In this document: positions 16,442 to 24,126 of the stretch, piece after piece
Numbering within the stretch: position 1 is the stretch's first letter
Layout of the letters: the number at the start of each line of letters is the position of its first letter
Assembly (NCBI RefSeq): GCF_030815485.1
Contig: NZ_JAUSWV010000002.1
Location: forward strand, 7,068,001-7,132,000
From: Streptomyces rishiriensis
GTDB taxonomy: Bacteria > Actinomycetota > Actinomycetes > Streptomycetales > Streptomycetaceae
DNA: 64,000 bases
Reading direction: 5' to 3'
The notes under the pieces: generated by a model
The model's database searches: none
What the model saw: the letters and a program-made list of their open reading frames with translations, nothing else
Told to the model about the DNA's origin: nothing
Made by a program: the position numbers and the translations under genes

Positions 16442-17769
16442 CGTCGCTCCAGCGCACGGTCGGTGAGGCTTCCGGCGGAGCCGGTGTAACGGGCGGGGTC
16501 GGTCAGGTCGTCGAGGTCGACGTCCTTCAAGTCTGGCTCCAGGGCGAGGAGTTCGCGCAAGGGACGGTCCTCGGTGTAGGTGCGCCGGGCGAGCTGGGTG
16601 AGCAGTTCCCTGGCCCGGGCGCGGCCGAGCACGGCCGACAGGGCGGCGGACAGCCGCTCGGAGACGATCAGCCCGTGGGTGAGGCCGAGGTGCGCGCGCA
16701 TCGCGTCCGCGTGCACCCGCAGACCCTCGGTCAGCTCGGCCGCGTCCCGGGCGGCCCCGCCGGCCAGTCGGAGCAGATCCCTGAGCGGCTCCCACTCGGC
16801 GTGCCACGCCCCGGCCGGCCGCTCGTCCTCCGCCGCCAGGGACCCGTACAGCGTGGCCGCGAGCTGCGGGGCGCGCCGGGCGGCGGCCGCGATCAGCGTG
16901 GACCGCACCGGGTTGGCCTTGTGCGGCATGGCCGAGGAACCGCCGCCGCTGCCCTCCGCCACCTCCGCGATCTCGGTCCGGGAGAGGATCAGGACATCCG
17001 CCGCGATCTTCCCCAGCGCGCCCGCCGTGAGCGCCAGGCAGCCGGCCAGGTCGGCGATCGGCGTGCGCAGCGTGTGCCACGGCAACAGCGGTTCGCGCAG
17101 GCCGAGTTCACGGGCGAAGGCGGCGGGCAGAGCGGTCGCGTCGGTGGCGCCGTACGCCGTGAAGGCGGCCAGCGTCCCGGCCGCGCCGCCGAGTTGGGCG
17201 GGCAGCGAGTCGCGTACCGCCGTCACCCGGTCCCGTGCGTCCAGCGCCAGCGCCCGCCAGCCCGCCGCCTTCAGCCCGAAGGTCGTCGGCACGGCGTGCT
17301 GGGTGAGGGTACGCCCCGGCATCGGCGTGTCGCGGTGCTCGGCGGCCAGTCGGGCCAGCGCTCGCTGGACGCGGTCGAGGTCGGTCAGCACGAGGGCGAG
17401 GGTGCGCCACGCGACCAGCATCGTCGCCGTGTCCATGATGTCCTGGCTGGTCGCGCCCCGGTGCACGTACGGGCCGTACTCCTCACCGACCGCCCTCGTC
17501 AGATCCGCGACCAGCGGGATCACCGGGTTTCCGCCGCTCCGGGCACGCTCGGCGAGGGAGCGCACGTCGAACCCGCCGTCGTCGGCGGCCGAGGTGACCG
17601 CCGCTCCGGCGCCCTGCGGGGCCAGCCCCAGCGCCTCCTGGGCGCGGGTCAGCGCCGCCTCCGCGTCGACCAGCGCCCGCAGCCAGGCGCCGTCGCCGGT
17701 CGCGACGGCGGCGGGGGAGCCGGCCCACCCGGGGGCGAGCAGGCCGGCGTCGTGGTGAGCAGTTGTCAC
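16438..17769 (-). CDS. pcaB: 3-carboxy-cis,cis-muconate cycloisomerase
   Basis: The 443-residue protein belongs to the fumarase/aspartase superfamily, shown by the signature GGGSSAMPHKANP near residue 280 and conserved HRGATSQDIMDT near residue 105. It closes 3-carboxymuconate, the ring-cleavage product, to gamma-carboxymuconolactone. The start is a GTG (complement of 17767-17769) overlapping the pcaG stop as GTGA. The longer frame reaching to 18174 is not coding. It is coupled both to pcaG upstream and to pcaL downstream. Confidence 0.93.
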   Translation of the reverse strand: MTTAHHDAGLLAPGWAGSPAAVATGDGAWLRALVDAEAALTRAQEALGLAPQGAGAAVTSAADDGGFDVRSLAERARSGGNPVIPLVADLTRAVGEEYGPYVHRGATSQDIMDTATMLVAWRTLALVLTDLDRVQRALARLAAEHRDTPMPGRTLTQHAVPTTFGLKAAGWRALALDARDRVTAVRDSLPAQLGGAAGTLAAFTAYGATDATALPAAFARELGLREPLLPWHTLRTPIADLAGCLALTAGALGKIAADVLILSRTEIAEVAEGSGGGSSAMPHKANPVRSTLIAAAARRAPQLAATLYGSLAAEDERPAGAWHAEWEPLRDLLRLAGGAARDAAELTEGLRVHADAMRAHLGLTHGLIVSERLSAALSAVLGRARARELLTQLARRTYTEDRPLRELLALEPDLKDVDLDDLTDPARYTGSAGSLTDRALERR

Positions 17770-18371
17770 TGGAACTCCAGGAAGACCGTCTCGCCTTCGC
17801 CCTGAAGGCGGATGTCGAAACGGTAGGTCCCCAGCTCGCCCCGCGTGGCGATCAGCGTGTCGCGCCGCGCCGGGTCCACCCGCGTCAGCAGCGGGTCGGC
17901 GGTCAGCGCGGCCTCGTCGTCCGGCAGGTAGATCCGGGTGAACAGATGCACCAGCAGCCCGCGAGCGAACACACAGACACTCACGTACGGGGCGCTCCGC
18001 CCGCGCGCGCCGGGCCGCAGCGTCCGCGCCGACCAGTGGCCGTTGGCGTCCGTCTGGACACGGCCCCAGCCGGTGAACTCCACGCCGTTGCGGCCGAGGA
18101 AACCGCCGCTCGACGGATCCCGCCGCATCGAGCCGTCCACCTGCGGCAGATTGCCCTCGGGGTCCGCGCCCCACAGCTCCAGGAAGGCGTCCGGCAAGGG
18201 GTTGCCCTCCCCGTCGTACACATAGCCCTGGAGCGCGATCGTGTCCGGGTGGCCGAGGGGGGCGATGTCACCGCCGCCGGGGAACGGCAGGGCATGGCCG
18301 TAGAACGGGCCGACCGTGTGCGAGGGCGTGGGGAGCACGGTCTCGGGTCGGCTTGTGTCGATCTTCGTCAT
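17766..18371 (-). CDS. pcaG: Protocatechuate 3,4-dioxygenase alpha subunit
   Basis: The 201-residue product has the intradiol dioxygenase beta-sandwich pattern (TVGPFYGHALPF, GYVYDGEGNPLPDAFLELWGADPEGN). Like known alpha subunits, it lacks the iron-ligand set, which sits on the beta subunit. With PcaH it cleaves protocatechuate between the hydroxyls to 3-carboxy-cis,cis-muconate using O2. Its start lies 6 nt after the pcaH stop, and its stop overlaps the pcaB start. Confidence 0.94.
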   Translation of the reverse strand: MTKIDTSRPETVLPTPSHTVGPFYGHALPFPGGGDIAPLGHPDTIALQGYVYDGEGNPLPDAFLELWGADPEGNLPQVDGSMRRDPSSGGFLGRNGVEFTGWGRVQTDANGHWSARTLRPGARGRSAPYVSVCVFARGLLVHLFTRIYLPDDEAALTADPLLTRVDPARRDTLIATRGELGTYRFDIRLQGEGETVFLEFQ

Positions 18372-18377
18372 GGCAGC

Positions 18378-19151
18378 TCAGCGCCCTTCTTCGATCCAGG
18401 TGGCGTGCGGCCCGTCGAGCACGATGTCCCAGTGGTAGCCCATCGAGAACTCCGGCACCGACAGGCTGTGGTCGTACGTGGCGACCAGCCGCTGCCGGGC
18501 CGCGTCGTCCGTCACCGACTGGATGATCGGGTCGTAGGGGAACAACGGGTCGCTCGGGAAGTACATCTGCGTCACCAGCCGCTGCGTGAACGCCGAGCCG
18601 AAGAGCGAGAAGTGGATGTGGGCCGGCCGCCAGGCGTTGACGTGCTGACGCCACGGATAGGGGCCCGGCTGCACGGTGGTGAAACGGTAGAAACCGCTGT
18701 CGTCCGTGAGGGTACGGCCGACGCCCGTGAAGTTGGGATCCAGCGGGGCGTCGTGCTGCTCGCGCTGATGGGCGTAGCGGCCCGCCGAGTTGGCCTGCCA
18801 GATCTCCACCAGCTGACCGCGGACCGGACGCCCGTCGCGGTCCAGCAACCGGCCGGAAACCGTGATCCGCTCACCGATCGGCTCGCCGTTGTGCTGCCGG
18901 GTGAGGTCGTTGTCGATCTCGGTGATGTCCCGCTCGCCGAAAGCGGGGGAGACCAGCTCCACCAGCTCCGGGTCCTTGCTGACGTCGATGGCGACCGGCG
19001 GCTGTTTCGGGTGGCGCAGTACGGAGGAGCGGTACGGCGCGTAGTCGCGGCGCGGCTGGTGCTCGACGGGCGCGCCGTCGGCGAGCCGCTTCTCGTACGC
19101 GGCGTGCTCGGCCGCGATCTCCTGGTCGATGTCGGCTTGCGTGAGAGTCAT
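18378..19151 (-). CDS. pcaH: Protocatechuate 3,4-dioxygenase beta subunit
   Basis: The 257-residue product carries the non-heme Fe(III) ligands of intradiol dioxygenases: Tyr in AGRYAHQ, Tyr in PGPYPWR, and both His of RPAHIHFS. The N-terminal PCDO_beta extension (RDYAPYRSSVLRHPKQPP) is present. It forms the catalytic half of the PcaGH complex. The ATG is the complement of 19149-19151, following pcaF by 17 nt. Confidence 0.95.
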   Translation of the reverse strand: MTLTQADIDQEIAAEHAAYEKRLADGAPVEHQPRRDYAPYRSSVLRHPKQPPVAIDVSKDPELVELVSPAFGERDITEIDNDLTRQHNGEPIGERITVSGRLLDRDGRPVRGQLVEIWQANSAGRYAHQREQHDAPLDPNFTGVGRTLTDDSGFYRFTTVQPGPYPWRQHVNAWRPAHIHFSLFGSAFTQRLVTQMYFPSDPLFPYDPIIQSVTDDAARQRLVATYDHSLSVPEFSMGYHWDIVLDGPHATWIEEGR

Positions 19152-19168
19152 GGGAGTTCCCGGGTTTC

Positions 19169-20383
19169 TTAACGTTCGAGGACGAGGGCGAGGCCCTGCC
19201 CCACGCCGATGCAGAGGGTGGCGACGCCGGTTCCGCCGCCCCGACGGGCGAGCTGGTGGGCGACCGTACCGGCCAGGCGGGCACCGGAGGCGCCGAGCGG
19301 ATGACCGAGGGCGATCGCGCCGCCCCGCGGGTTGAGGACCGCCGGGTCGAACTCGGGCCACTCGGCCACGCAGCCGAGCACCTGGGCCGCGAAGGCCTCG
19401 TTCAGTTCGAGCACCGACAGGTCGGCGAAGCCCTTGCCCGCTTTGCGGAGCGCGCGGTTGACCGCCTCGACGGGGGCGAGTCCGAAGTACTGCGGGTCGA
19501 TCGCGGACACCCCGGTGGATCCGACGCGGGCCAGCGGCTCACGTCCGGTCGCCCGCAACCCCTCCTCGTCCACCAGCAGCAGGGCCGCGGCGCCGTCGTT
19601 CAGCGGCGAGGCGTTGCCCGCCGTCACCGTCCCGTCCTCGGACCGGAACGACGGCCCGAGCTTCGCCATCGCCTCCAGCGAGGCGTCCGCCCGTACGCAC
19701 TCGTCGGCGCCGAACACCACCGGGTCGCCCTTGCGGCGCGGGATCGACACGGGCGCGAGTTCGGCGTCGAACAGACCCGCCTCCTGGGCCGCGGCGGCCT
19801 TGCGGTGGCTGGCGAGAGCGAACTCGTCCTGCTGCTCGCGGCCGATCTTGTGCTTGTCGGCGATCAGTTCGGCCGACTCGCCCAGCGGGACCGTCCACTG
19901 CGGGTCCATGCGCGGATTGACCATCCGCCAGCCCAGCGTCGTGGAGTACAACTCGGTGTGGCCGGCGGGGAACGCCCGGTCCGACTTCGGCAGCACGTAC
20001 GGCGCGCGGGTCATCGACTCCACACCGCCGGCGACGGCGACGGAGGCGTCGCCGACCGCGATCGCGCGGGCCGCCTGGATGACCGCCTCGAGCCCGGAGG
20101 CGCACAGCCGGTTGACGGTGACACCCGGCACGGAGGTGGGCAGGCCCGCGAGCAGCGCGCCCATACGGCCGACGTTGCGGTTCTCCTCGCCGGCCCCGTT
20201 GGCGTTGCCGAAGTACACGTCCTCGATGCGGGAGGGGTCCAACGCCGGTGTACGGGCGAGCAGTTCACGGATGACGTGCGCGGCGAGGTCGTCCGGGCGC
20301 ACCGAGGCGAGCGCGCCGTTGTAGCGGCCGATCGGCGTACGCACCGCGTCGACGATGTAAACGGTTCTGGAACTGTTGCTCAT
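19169..20383 (-). CDS. pcaF: Beta-ketoadipyl-CoA thiolase
   Basis: This 404-residue thiolase carries the nucleophilic Cys in VNRLCASGLEAV (about residue 93), the His motif ALGHPLGASGARL and the C-terminal Cys in CIGVGQGLALVLER. It cleaves beta-ketoadipyl-CoA to succinyl-CoA and acetyl-CoA, the last step of the pathway. The ATG overlaps the pcaJ stop as ATGA. A second thiolase in the window (50241-51455) belongs to fatty-acid metabolism instead, judging from its neighbours. Confidence 0.94.
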   Translation of the reverse strand: MSNSSRTVYIVDAVRTPIGRYNGALASVRPDDLAAHVIRELLARTPALDPSRIEDVYFGNANGAGEENRNVGRMGALLAGLPTSVPGVTVNRLCASGLEAVIQAARAIAVGDASVAVAGGVESMTRAPYVLPKSDRAFPAGHTELYSTTLGWRMVNPRMDPQWTVPLGESAELIADKHKIGREQQDEFALASHRKAAAAQEAGLFDAELAPVSIPRRKGDPVVFGADECVRADASLEAMAKLGPSFRSEDGTVTAGNASPLNDGAAALLLVDEEGLRATGREPLARVGSTGVSAIDPQYFGLAPVEAVNRALRKAGKGFADLSVLELNEAFAAQVLGCVAEWPEFDPAVLNPRGGAIALGHPLGASGARLAGTVAHQLARRGGGTGVATLCIGVGQGLALVLER

Positions 20384-21027
20384 GACTGGACCTCCTCGGC
20401 GAGACGGACCTCGGCGGCCGTCTTCGTCACGATCTCCTCGGTGGTGACACCCGGCGCGGTCTCCACCAGCACCAGACCCTTCTCGGTGACGTCCAGGACA
20501 CCCAGGTCGGTGATGATCCGGTTCACGCAACCCTTCCCGGTCAGCGGCAGCGCGCAGTCCGTGAGGATCTTGGGGCTGCCGTCCTTGGCGGTGTGGGTCA
20601 TGACGACGATGACCGTACGGGCGCCGTGCACCAGGTCCATCGCCCCTCCGATCCCGGTGATCAGCTTGCCGGGGATCGCCCAGTTCGCCAGGTCGCCGCG
20701 CTCGGACACCTGCATCGCGCCCAGCACGGCGACGTCGATGTGGCCGCCGCGGATCATGCCGAAGGACAGTGCCGAGTCGAAGAAGGACGCGCCCGGCAGG
20801 ACCGTCACGGTCTCCTTGCCGGCGTTGATCAGGTCGGGGTCGACGGCGTCGTCGGCCGGGTAGGGGCCGGTGCCCAGGATGCCGTTCTCGCTCTCCAGCA
20901 CCACCTCGACGTCCGCCGGGAGGTAGTTGGGGATGAGGGTCGGCAGGCCGATGCCGAGATTGACGTACTGGCCGTCCCGCAGCTCGCGCGCGGCGCGGGC
21001 GGCCATCTCCTCACGTGTCCAGGCCAT
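20380..21027 (-). CDS. pcaJ: 3-oxoadipate CoA-transferase subunit B
   Basis: The 215-residue protein contains the CoA-transferase family I catalytic Glu in VLESENGILGTG and a NLGIGLPTLIPNYLP N-terminal motif. With PcaI it moves CoA from succinyl-CoA to beta-ketoadipate. The stop of pcaI and the ATG of pcaJ share one base (TGATG), so the two subunits are translationally coupled. Confidence 0.94.
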   Translation of the reverse strand: MAWTREEMAARAARELRDGQYVNLGIGLPTLIPNYLPADVEVVLESENGILGTGPYPADDAVDPDLINAGKETVTVLPGASFFDSALSFGMIRGGHIDVAVLGAMQVSERGDLANWAIPGKLITGIGGAMDLVHGARTVIVVMTHTAKDGSPKILTDCALPLTGKGCVNRIITDLGVLDVTEKGLVLVETAPGVTTEEIVTKTAAEVRLAEEVQS

Positions 21028-21809
21028 CACGCGCTCACCGTTCCCTCTGCCACGGGCGCGGAGACCGTCCGCTGCTCGATCCTCTTGTCCGCCGCCTGCT
21101 CCGGGGTCAGCGCGATCACGCGCTGCACGAAGATGCCCGGCAGGTGGACCGCGTCCGGGTCGATCGCACCGGGTTCGACGAGCTCCTCGACCTCGGCGAT
21201 CGTGATCCGTCCGGCCATCGCGGACAGCGGGTTGAAGTTGCGGGCGGACTTGTTGAACACCAGGTTGCCGTGCCGGTCCCCCTTCGCCGCCCTGACCAGC
21301 GCGAAGTCGGTACGGATACCGTGCTCCAGCACGTACTCGACGCCGTCGAACTGCCGGACCTCCTTCGGCGGCGAGGCCAGGGCGACACCGCCCTCGCCGT
21401 CGTAGCGCCACGGCAGTCCGCCCTCGGCCACCTGGGTGCCCACGCCCGCGGGGGTGTAGAAGGCGGGGATCCCGGCGCCGCCGGCCCGCAGCCGCTCGGC
21501 CAGCGTGCCCTGCGGGATCATCTCGACCTCCAGCTCGCCGGACAGGTACTGGCGGGCGAACTCCTTGTTCGCGCCGATGTAGGAACCGGTTACCCGGGCG
21601 ATCCGCCCGGCGGCGAGCAGCACCGCGAGGCCGGACTCCATCGCGCCGCAGTTGTTGGAGACGACCGACAGTCCGGCGACGCCCCGCTCGTACAGAGCCT
21701 GGATGAGCACGTTCGGCACGCCGCTCAGCCCGAACCCACCCACCGCCAGAGACGCGCCGTCCGGCACGTCGGCCACCGCCTCCAGAGCCGTGGCGACCAC
21801 CTTGTCCAT
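21027..21809 (-). CDS. pcaI: 3-oxoadipate CoA-transferase subunit A
   Basis: The 260-residue product has the subunit A pattern (GASLAVGGFGLSGVPNVLIQAL, SNNCG, GSYIGANKEF). It is the first gene of the seven-gene operon pcaI-J-F-H-G-B-L and is divergent from the MarR gene. Two matching dyads in the 214-nt intergenic region are likely regulator sites. Confidence 0.94.
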   Translation of the reverse strand: MDKVVATALEAVADVPDGASLAVGGFGLSGVPNVLIQALYERGVAGLSVVSNNCGAMESGLAVLLAAGRIARVTGSYIGANKEFARQYLSGELEVEMIPQGTLAERLRAGGAGIPAFYTPAGVGTQVAEGGLPWRYDGEGGVALASPPKEVRQFDGVEYVLEHGIRTDFALVRAAKGDRHGNLVFNKSARNFNPLSAMAGRITIAEVEELVEPGAIDPDAVHLPGIFVQRVIALTPEQAADKRIEQRTVSAPVAEGTVSA

Positions 21810-21851
21810 CCGTGAAGCCCCATCTCTCGCACGGCGCCCCCGGTCATCAAT

Positions 21852-21869
21852 TAATCAGGGCACTGATTA
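21852..21869. promoter_or_regulatory. Candidate PcaV operator, pcaI-proximal
   Basis: TAATCAG-GGCA-CTGATTA is a perfect dyad with 7-bp arms, 43 nt upstream of the pcaI start. Read on the minus strand its core matches the second site at 21984-22001 (TCAGTGCnCnGATnAA). MarR-family repressors bind dyads of this size, and PcaV of S. coelicolor controls this same divergent region. Confidence 0.65.
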
Positions 21870-21983
21870 TTTCTCCGAGGTTTCCCACACGCTGCCACCG
21901 CGAGATGGAGCCGTCAAGACCCCAGGCCAGTGGTCTGGCCGACCCCGCTCGCCAACGAGCCCAGGCCGACAACACGCGGTATC

Positions 21984-22001
21984 GTTCAGTGCACCGATGA
22001 A
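21984..22001. promoter_or_regulatory. Candidate PcaV operator, pcaV-proximal
   Basis: GTTCAGTGCACCGATGAA is an imperfect version of the dyad at 21852-21869 (14 of 18 positions match the minus-strand reading). It ends 22 nt before the pcaV start, consistent with autoregulation. Confidence 0.5.
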
Positions 22002-22023
22002 TCTCCCACGCTGAGGAGCGCAC

Positions 22024-22488
22024 ATGGCCGCGGTGGATCTCACCAGCCACCCCGGGCACCTGGCCCGGCGGCTCCAGCAGGCGCACTACCTGCTGTGGAA
22101 CACGATGGTCTCCGAGGAGATCACCTCGCCGCAGTTCGCGGTCCTCAACGCGCTCGTCGCCGAGCCGGGCCTCGATCAGCGGACGGTGGGGGAGCGGGTG
22201 GGGCTCGACCGCTCCACCATCGCCGAGGTGATCAGCAGGCTCATCCGCCGAGGCCTGCTCGACAAGGTCCGCGACCCGCAGGACGGTCGTCGCTTCCTGC
22301 TGGGGCTCACCGACGAAGGACTGCGTACCCACCGCAGGCTGACCGTGCGCACGGCCCGGATGAACCAGGTCTTCCTGTCACCGCTCTCGGCCGCGGAACA
22401 GACCCTGTTCCTCGAGCTCATCCAGCGCGTCTCGGACGCGGCGGAGGGCCTGCGCAACCCGGGAGAACCCTTGGCCGCGCCCTCCTGA
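22024..22488 (+). CDS. pcaV: MarR-type repressor of the pca operon
   Basis: The 154-residue protein has the MarR fold (ITSPQFAVLNALVAEPGLDQRTVGERVGLDRSTIAEVISRL, wing DPQDGRRFLLGLTDEG). It is divergent from pcaI, as is PcaV of S. coelicolor. Arg15 (LARRLQQ), the residue reported to contact protocatechuate in that protein, is conserved at the same number. It should repress pcaIJFHGBL until protocatechuate is bound. The identification rests on synteny and this residue. Confidence 0.92.
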   Translation: MAAVDLTSHPGHLARRLQQAHYLLWNTMVSEEITSPQFAVLNALVAEPGLDQRTVGERVGLDRSTIAEVISRLIRRGLLDKVRDPQDGRRFLLGLTDEGLRTHRRLTVRTARMNQVFLSPLSAAEQTLFLELIQRVSDAAEGLRNPGEPLAAPS

Positions 22489-22527
22489 CCAGCGCCCCTG
22501 AGCGAAACGGGACAGCGCGCGCAGTGA

Positions 22528-22662
22528 GGTGCCTGGGCGAATCAGGGTGCCTGGGAATGAGGGTGGCTGGGCGGCGTGCGGGTGCCTGGGAATGAGGGTG
22601 CCTGGGCCGCATGCGGGTGCTTGGCGGCACACGGTGGCCCGGGCGGCGTCAGGGTGCCTGGG
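22528..22662. repeat. Degenerate GGTGCCTGGG tandem array
   Basis: GGTGCCTGGG occurs perfectly at 22528, 22546, 22581, 22597 and 22653, with weaker copies at 22562, 22616 and 22633, spaced 16-20 nt apart. The array fills the gap between pcaV and the DUF3048 gene and runs into the last codons of that gene (stop at 22649-22651). It looks like repeat expansion rather than a regulatory site. Confidence 0.7.
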
Positions 22663-23740
22663 CGAACACCACCCAGACCTGGCCCTCGGCGAAGGCGACC
22701 GGGGTGCCGTCGGCGGTCGTGAAGTCCGTGCCGTCCGTGGCGGTCGCCCGCTCCCAGTTCACGTCGTGAACGCGTCCGTCGCGCAGCACCCGTGCCTTGC
22801 CCGAGCCCACCGTCTCGGTGTACGGCGTGTTGTTGCCGAGGAAGTCGTGGAAACCCGACGCCCGCATCTTCACGTACTGCACCACCACCGTGGCCGGGGC
22901 CACCTGCCGGCCGTCGGTCGTCACCGCCGGCGCTCCGTCCGTCGACACCAGCCAGCGGTCCCGGCTCGCCGACCAGGTGAACGTGAAGCGCGCCGCCGGG
23001 TAGCGCACGGTGAGCGAGGGCGTCGCCGTACCGCCGGCGGGCGCCGCGCCGTAGCGGAACCCGGTGGTCAGCGCGGCGGCGCCCGGCGCGGAGGGCAGCA
23101 GCCGCCCCGGGCGCACATAGAGGTTGTGCGGCGCGGCTTTGCCGGCGCCCCGGTAGTAGGCCTTGGCGCCGGCCGCGTCCTCGGGCGTGACGGCGTCCAG
23201 CGGCGCCCGGTCGATCAACGGCAGCAGCCTGCCCTGCGCCCCGGAGAACGCCAGCATCGGCCGCTCGAACTGGCGCAGCAGCTCCAGATCGGACTCCCGG
23301 GCGCTGCGCACCGGACCGACGGCCTTCGGCATCGTGGTCGCGTACAGGGCCATCAGCCGGCTCAGGCCGCCCTCGACCGGCTCGACGTAGACGACGTCCG
23401 CCGCATCGAGGCCGGTCTGCGGCCGGGCGGCGGGGGCGTTGTCGATCTTCACGGCGAGCAGCGAGCCGGCGACGGCGGTGGGGCTGGTGCTACCGCTCGG
23501 ACGCGGCAGCTGCGACGCGCTCCGGCCGTCGTCGTTCTTCGACGGCTCACGGGTCGTCGTGCATCCCGCCGCGAGGGCGATCGCCAGCACGGCGCCCAGC
23601 AGCGCCGCGGCCACCGCGGTCACGGCCGGGGGCCCGGCGCGCAGCGGGTGCGCCGGGCGTGACCGATGTGCCGGGTGCCGCGGGTCTTCCTGGTGACGTG
23701 TTCGGCGTCCCGGACGTCTCGAAGGACTCGTGCCTGTCAT
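22649..23740 (-). CDS. DUF3048 (YerB-like) lipoprotein
   Basis: From the ATG at the complement of 23738-23740 the product has 363 residues. It has a long basic N-terminus, one hydrophobic helix and a lipobox ending LAAGC near residue 61, so it is probably a lipoprotein with an unusually long n-region. The rest matches DUF3048: VKIDNAPAARPQTGLDAADVVYVEPVEGGLSRLMALY, and the C-terminal DUF3048_C part AVVQYVK-like...GKARVLRDGRVHDVNWER. Its function is unknown. Its final codons are part of the repeat array at 22528-22662. Confidence 0.82.
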   Translation of the reverse strand: MTGTSPSRRPGRRTRHQEDPRHPAHRSRPAHPLRAGPPAVTAVAAALLGAVLAIALAAGCTTTREPSKNDDGRSASQLPRPSGSTSPTAVAGSLLAVKIDNAPAARPQTGLDAADVVYVEPVEGGLSRLMALYATTMPKAVGPVRSARESDLELLRQFERPMLAFSGAQGRLLPLIDRAPLDAVTPEDAAGAKAYYRGAGKAAPHNLYVRPGRLLPSAPGAAALTTGFRYGAAPAGGTATPSLTVRYPAARFTFTWSASRDRWLVSTDGAPAVTTDGRQVAPATVVVQYVKMRASGFHDFLGNNTPYTETVGSGKARVLRDGRVHDVNWERATATDGTDFTTADGTPVAFAEGQVWVVFAQAP

Positions 23741-23845
23741 GGCCACCCCCGTTTCGTGTCTCGATTGTGCGCTCGTCCGTTCGAGAGTGGCTATGCGTGG
23801 CCGCGGCCGCGTGCTGTCCGGGCCACCGGGGGATGCGGGCGTGCC

Positions 23846-23915
23846 GGCTGTGCCGGTTACCAAGCGGATGCGGGCGTGCGGGCTGTGCCGGTTACCAAGC
23901 GGATGCGGGCGTGCG
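23846..23915. repeat. Two perfect 35-bp tandem repeats
   Basis: Bases 23846-23880 and 23881-23915 are identical (beginning GGCTGTGCCGGTTACCAAGC). Degenerate GCGGGCGTGCGGGCTGTGC-like units continue to about 24030. The array sits in the 386-nt divergent gap before the alcohol dehydrogenase, where I see no gene. Confidence 0.8.
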
Positions 23916-24126
23916 GGCGTGCGGGCGTGGGGCTGGGGGGACTACTGGGGGCCGTGGGCACGCGGGCTGTGCGGATCACCGGGCGGATGTGGGCGTGCGG
24001 GCTGTGCGGGTTCCGGCTGCGGGCGTCGCGGTTCGCGGTCGGGTGGTCGGGTACCCGGGCGGCAGCCAGGACCCGGTACCCCCGGACCAGCCGGGACGGA
24101 CCGGTAGGCGGAGGGAGCGCGGCGAG

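Noticed and set aside
23659..24126. N-terminal extension of the alcohol dehydrogenase
   Set aside because: The frame runs through tandem repeats, lacks family similarity, and the ATG at 24127 has a good ribosome binding site.
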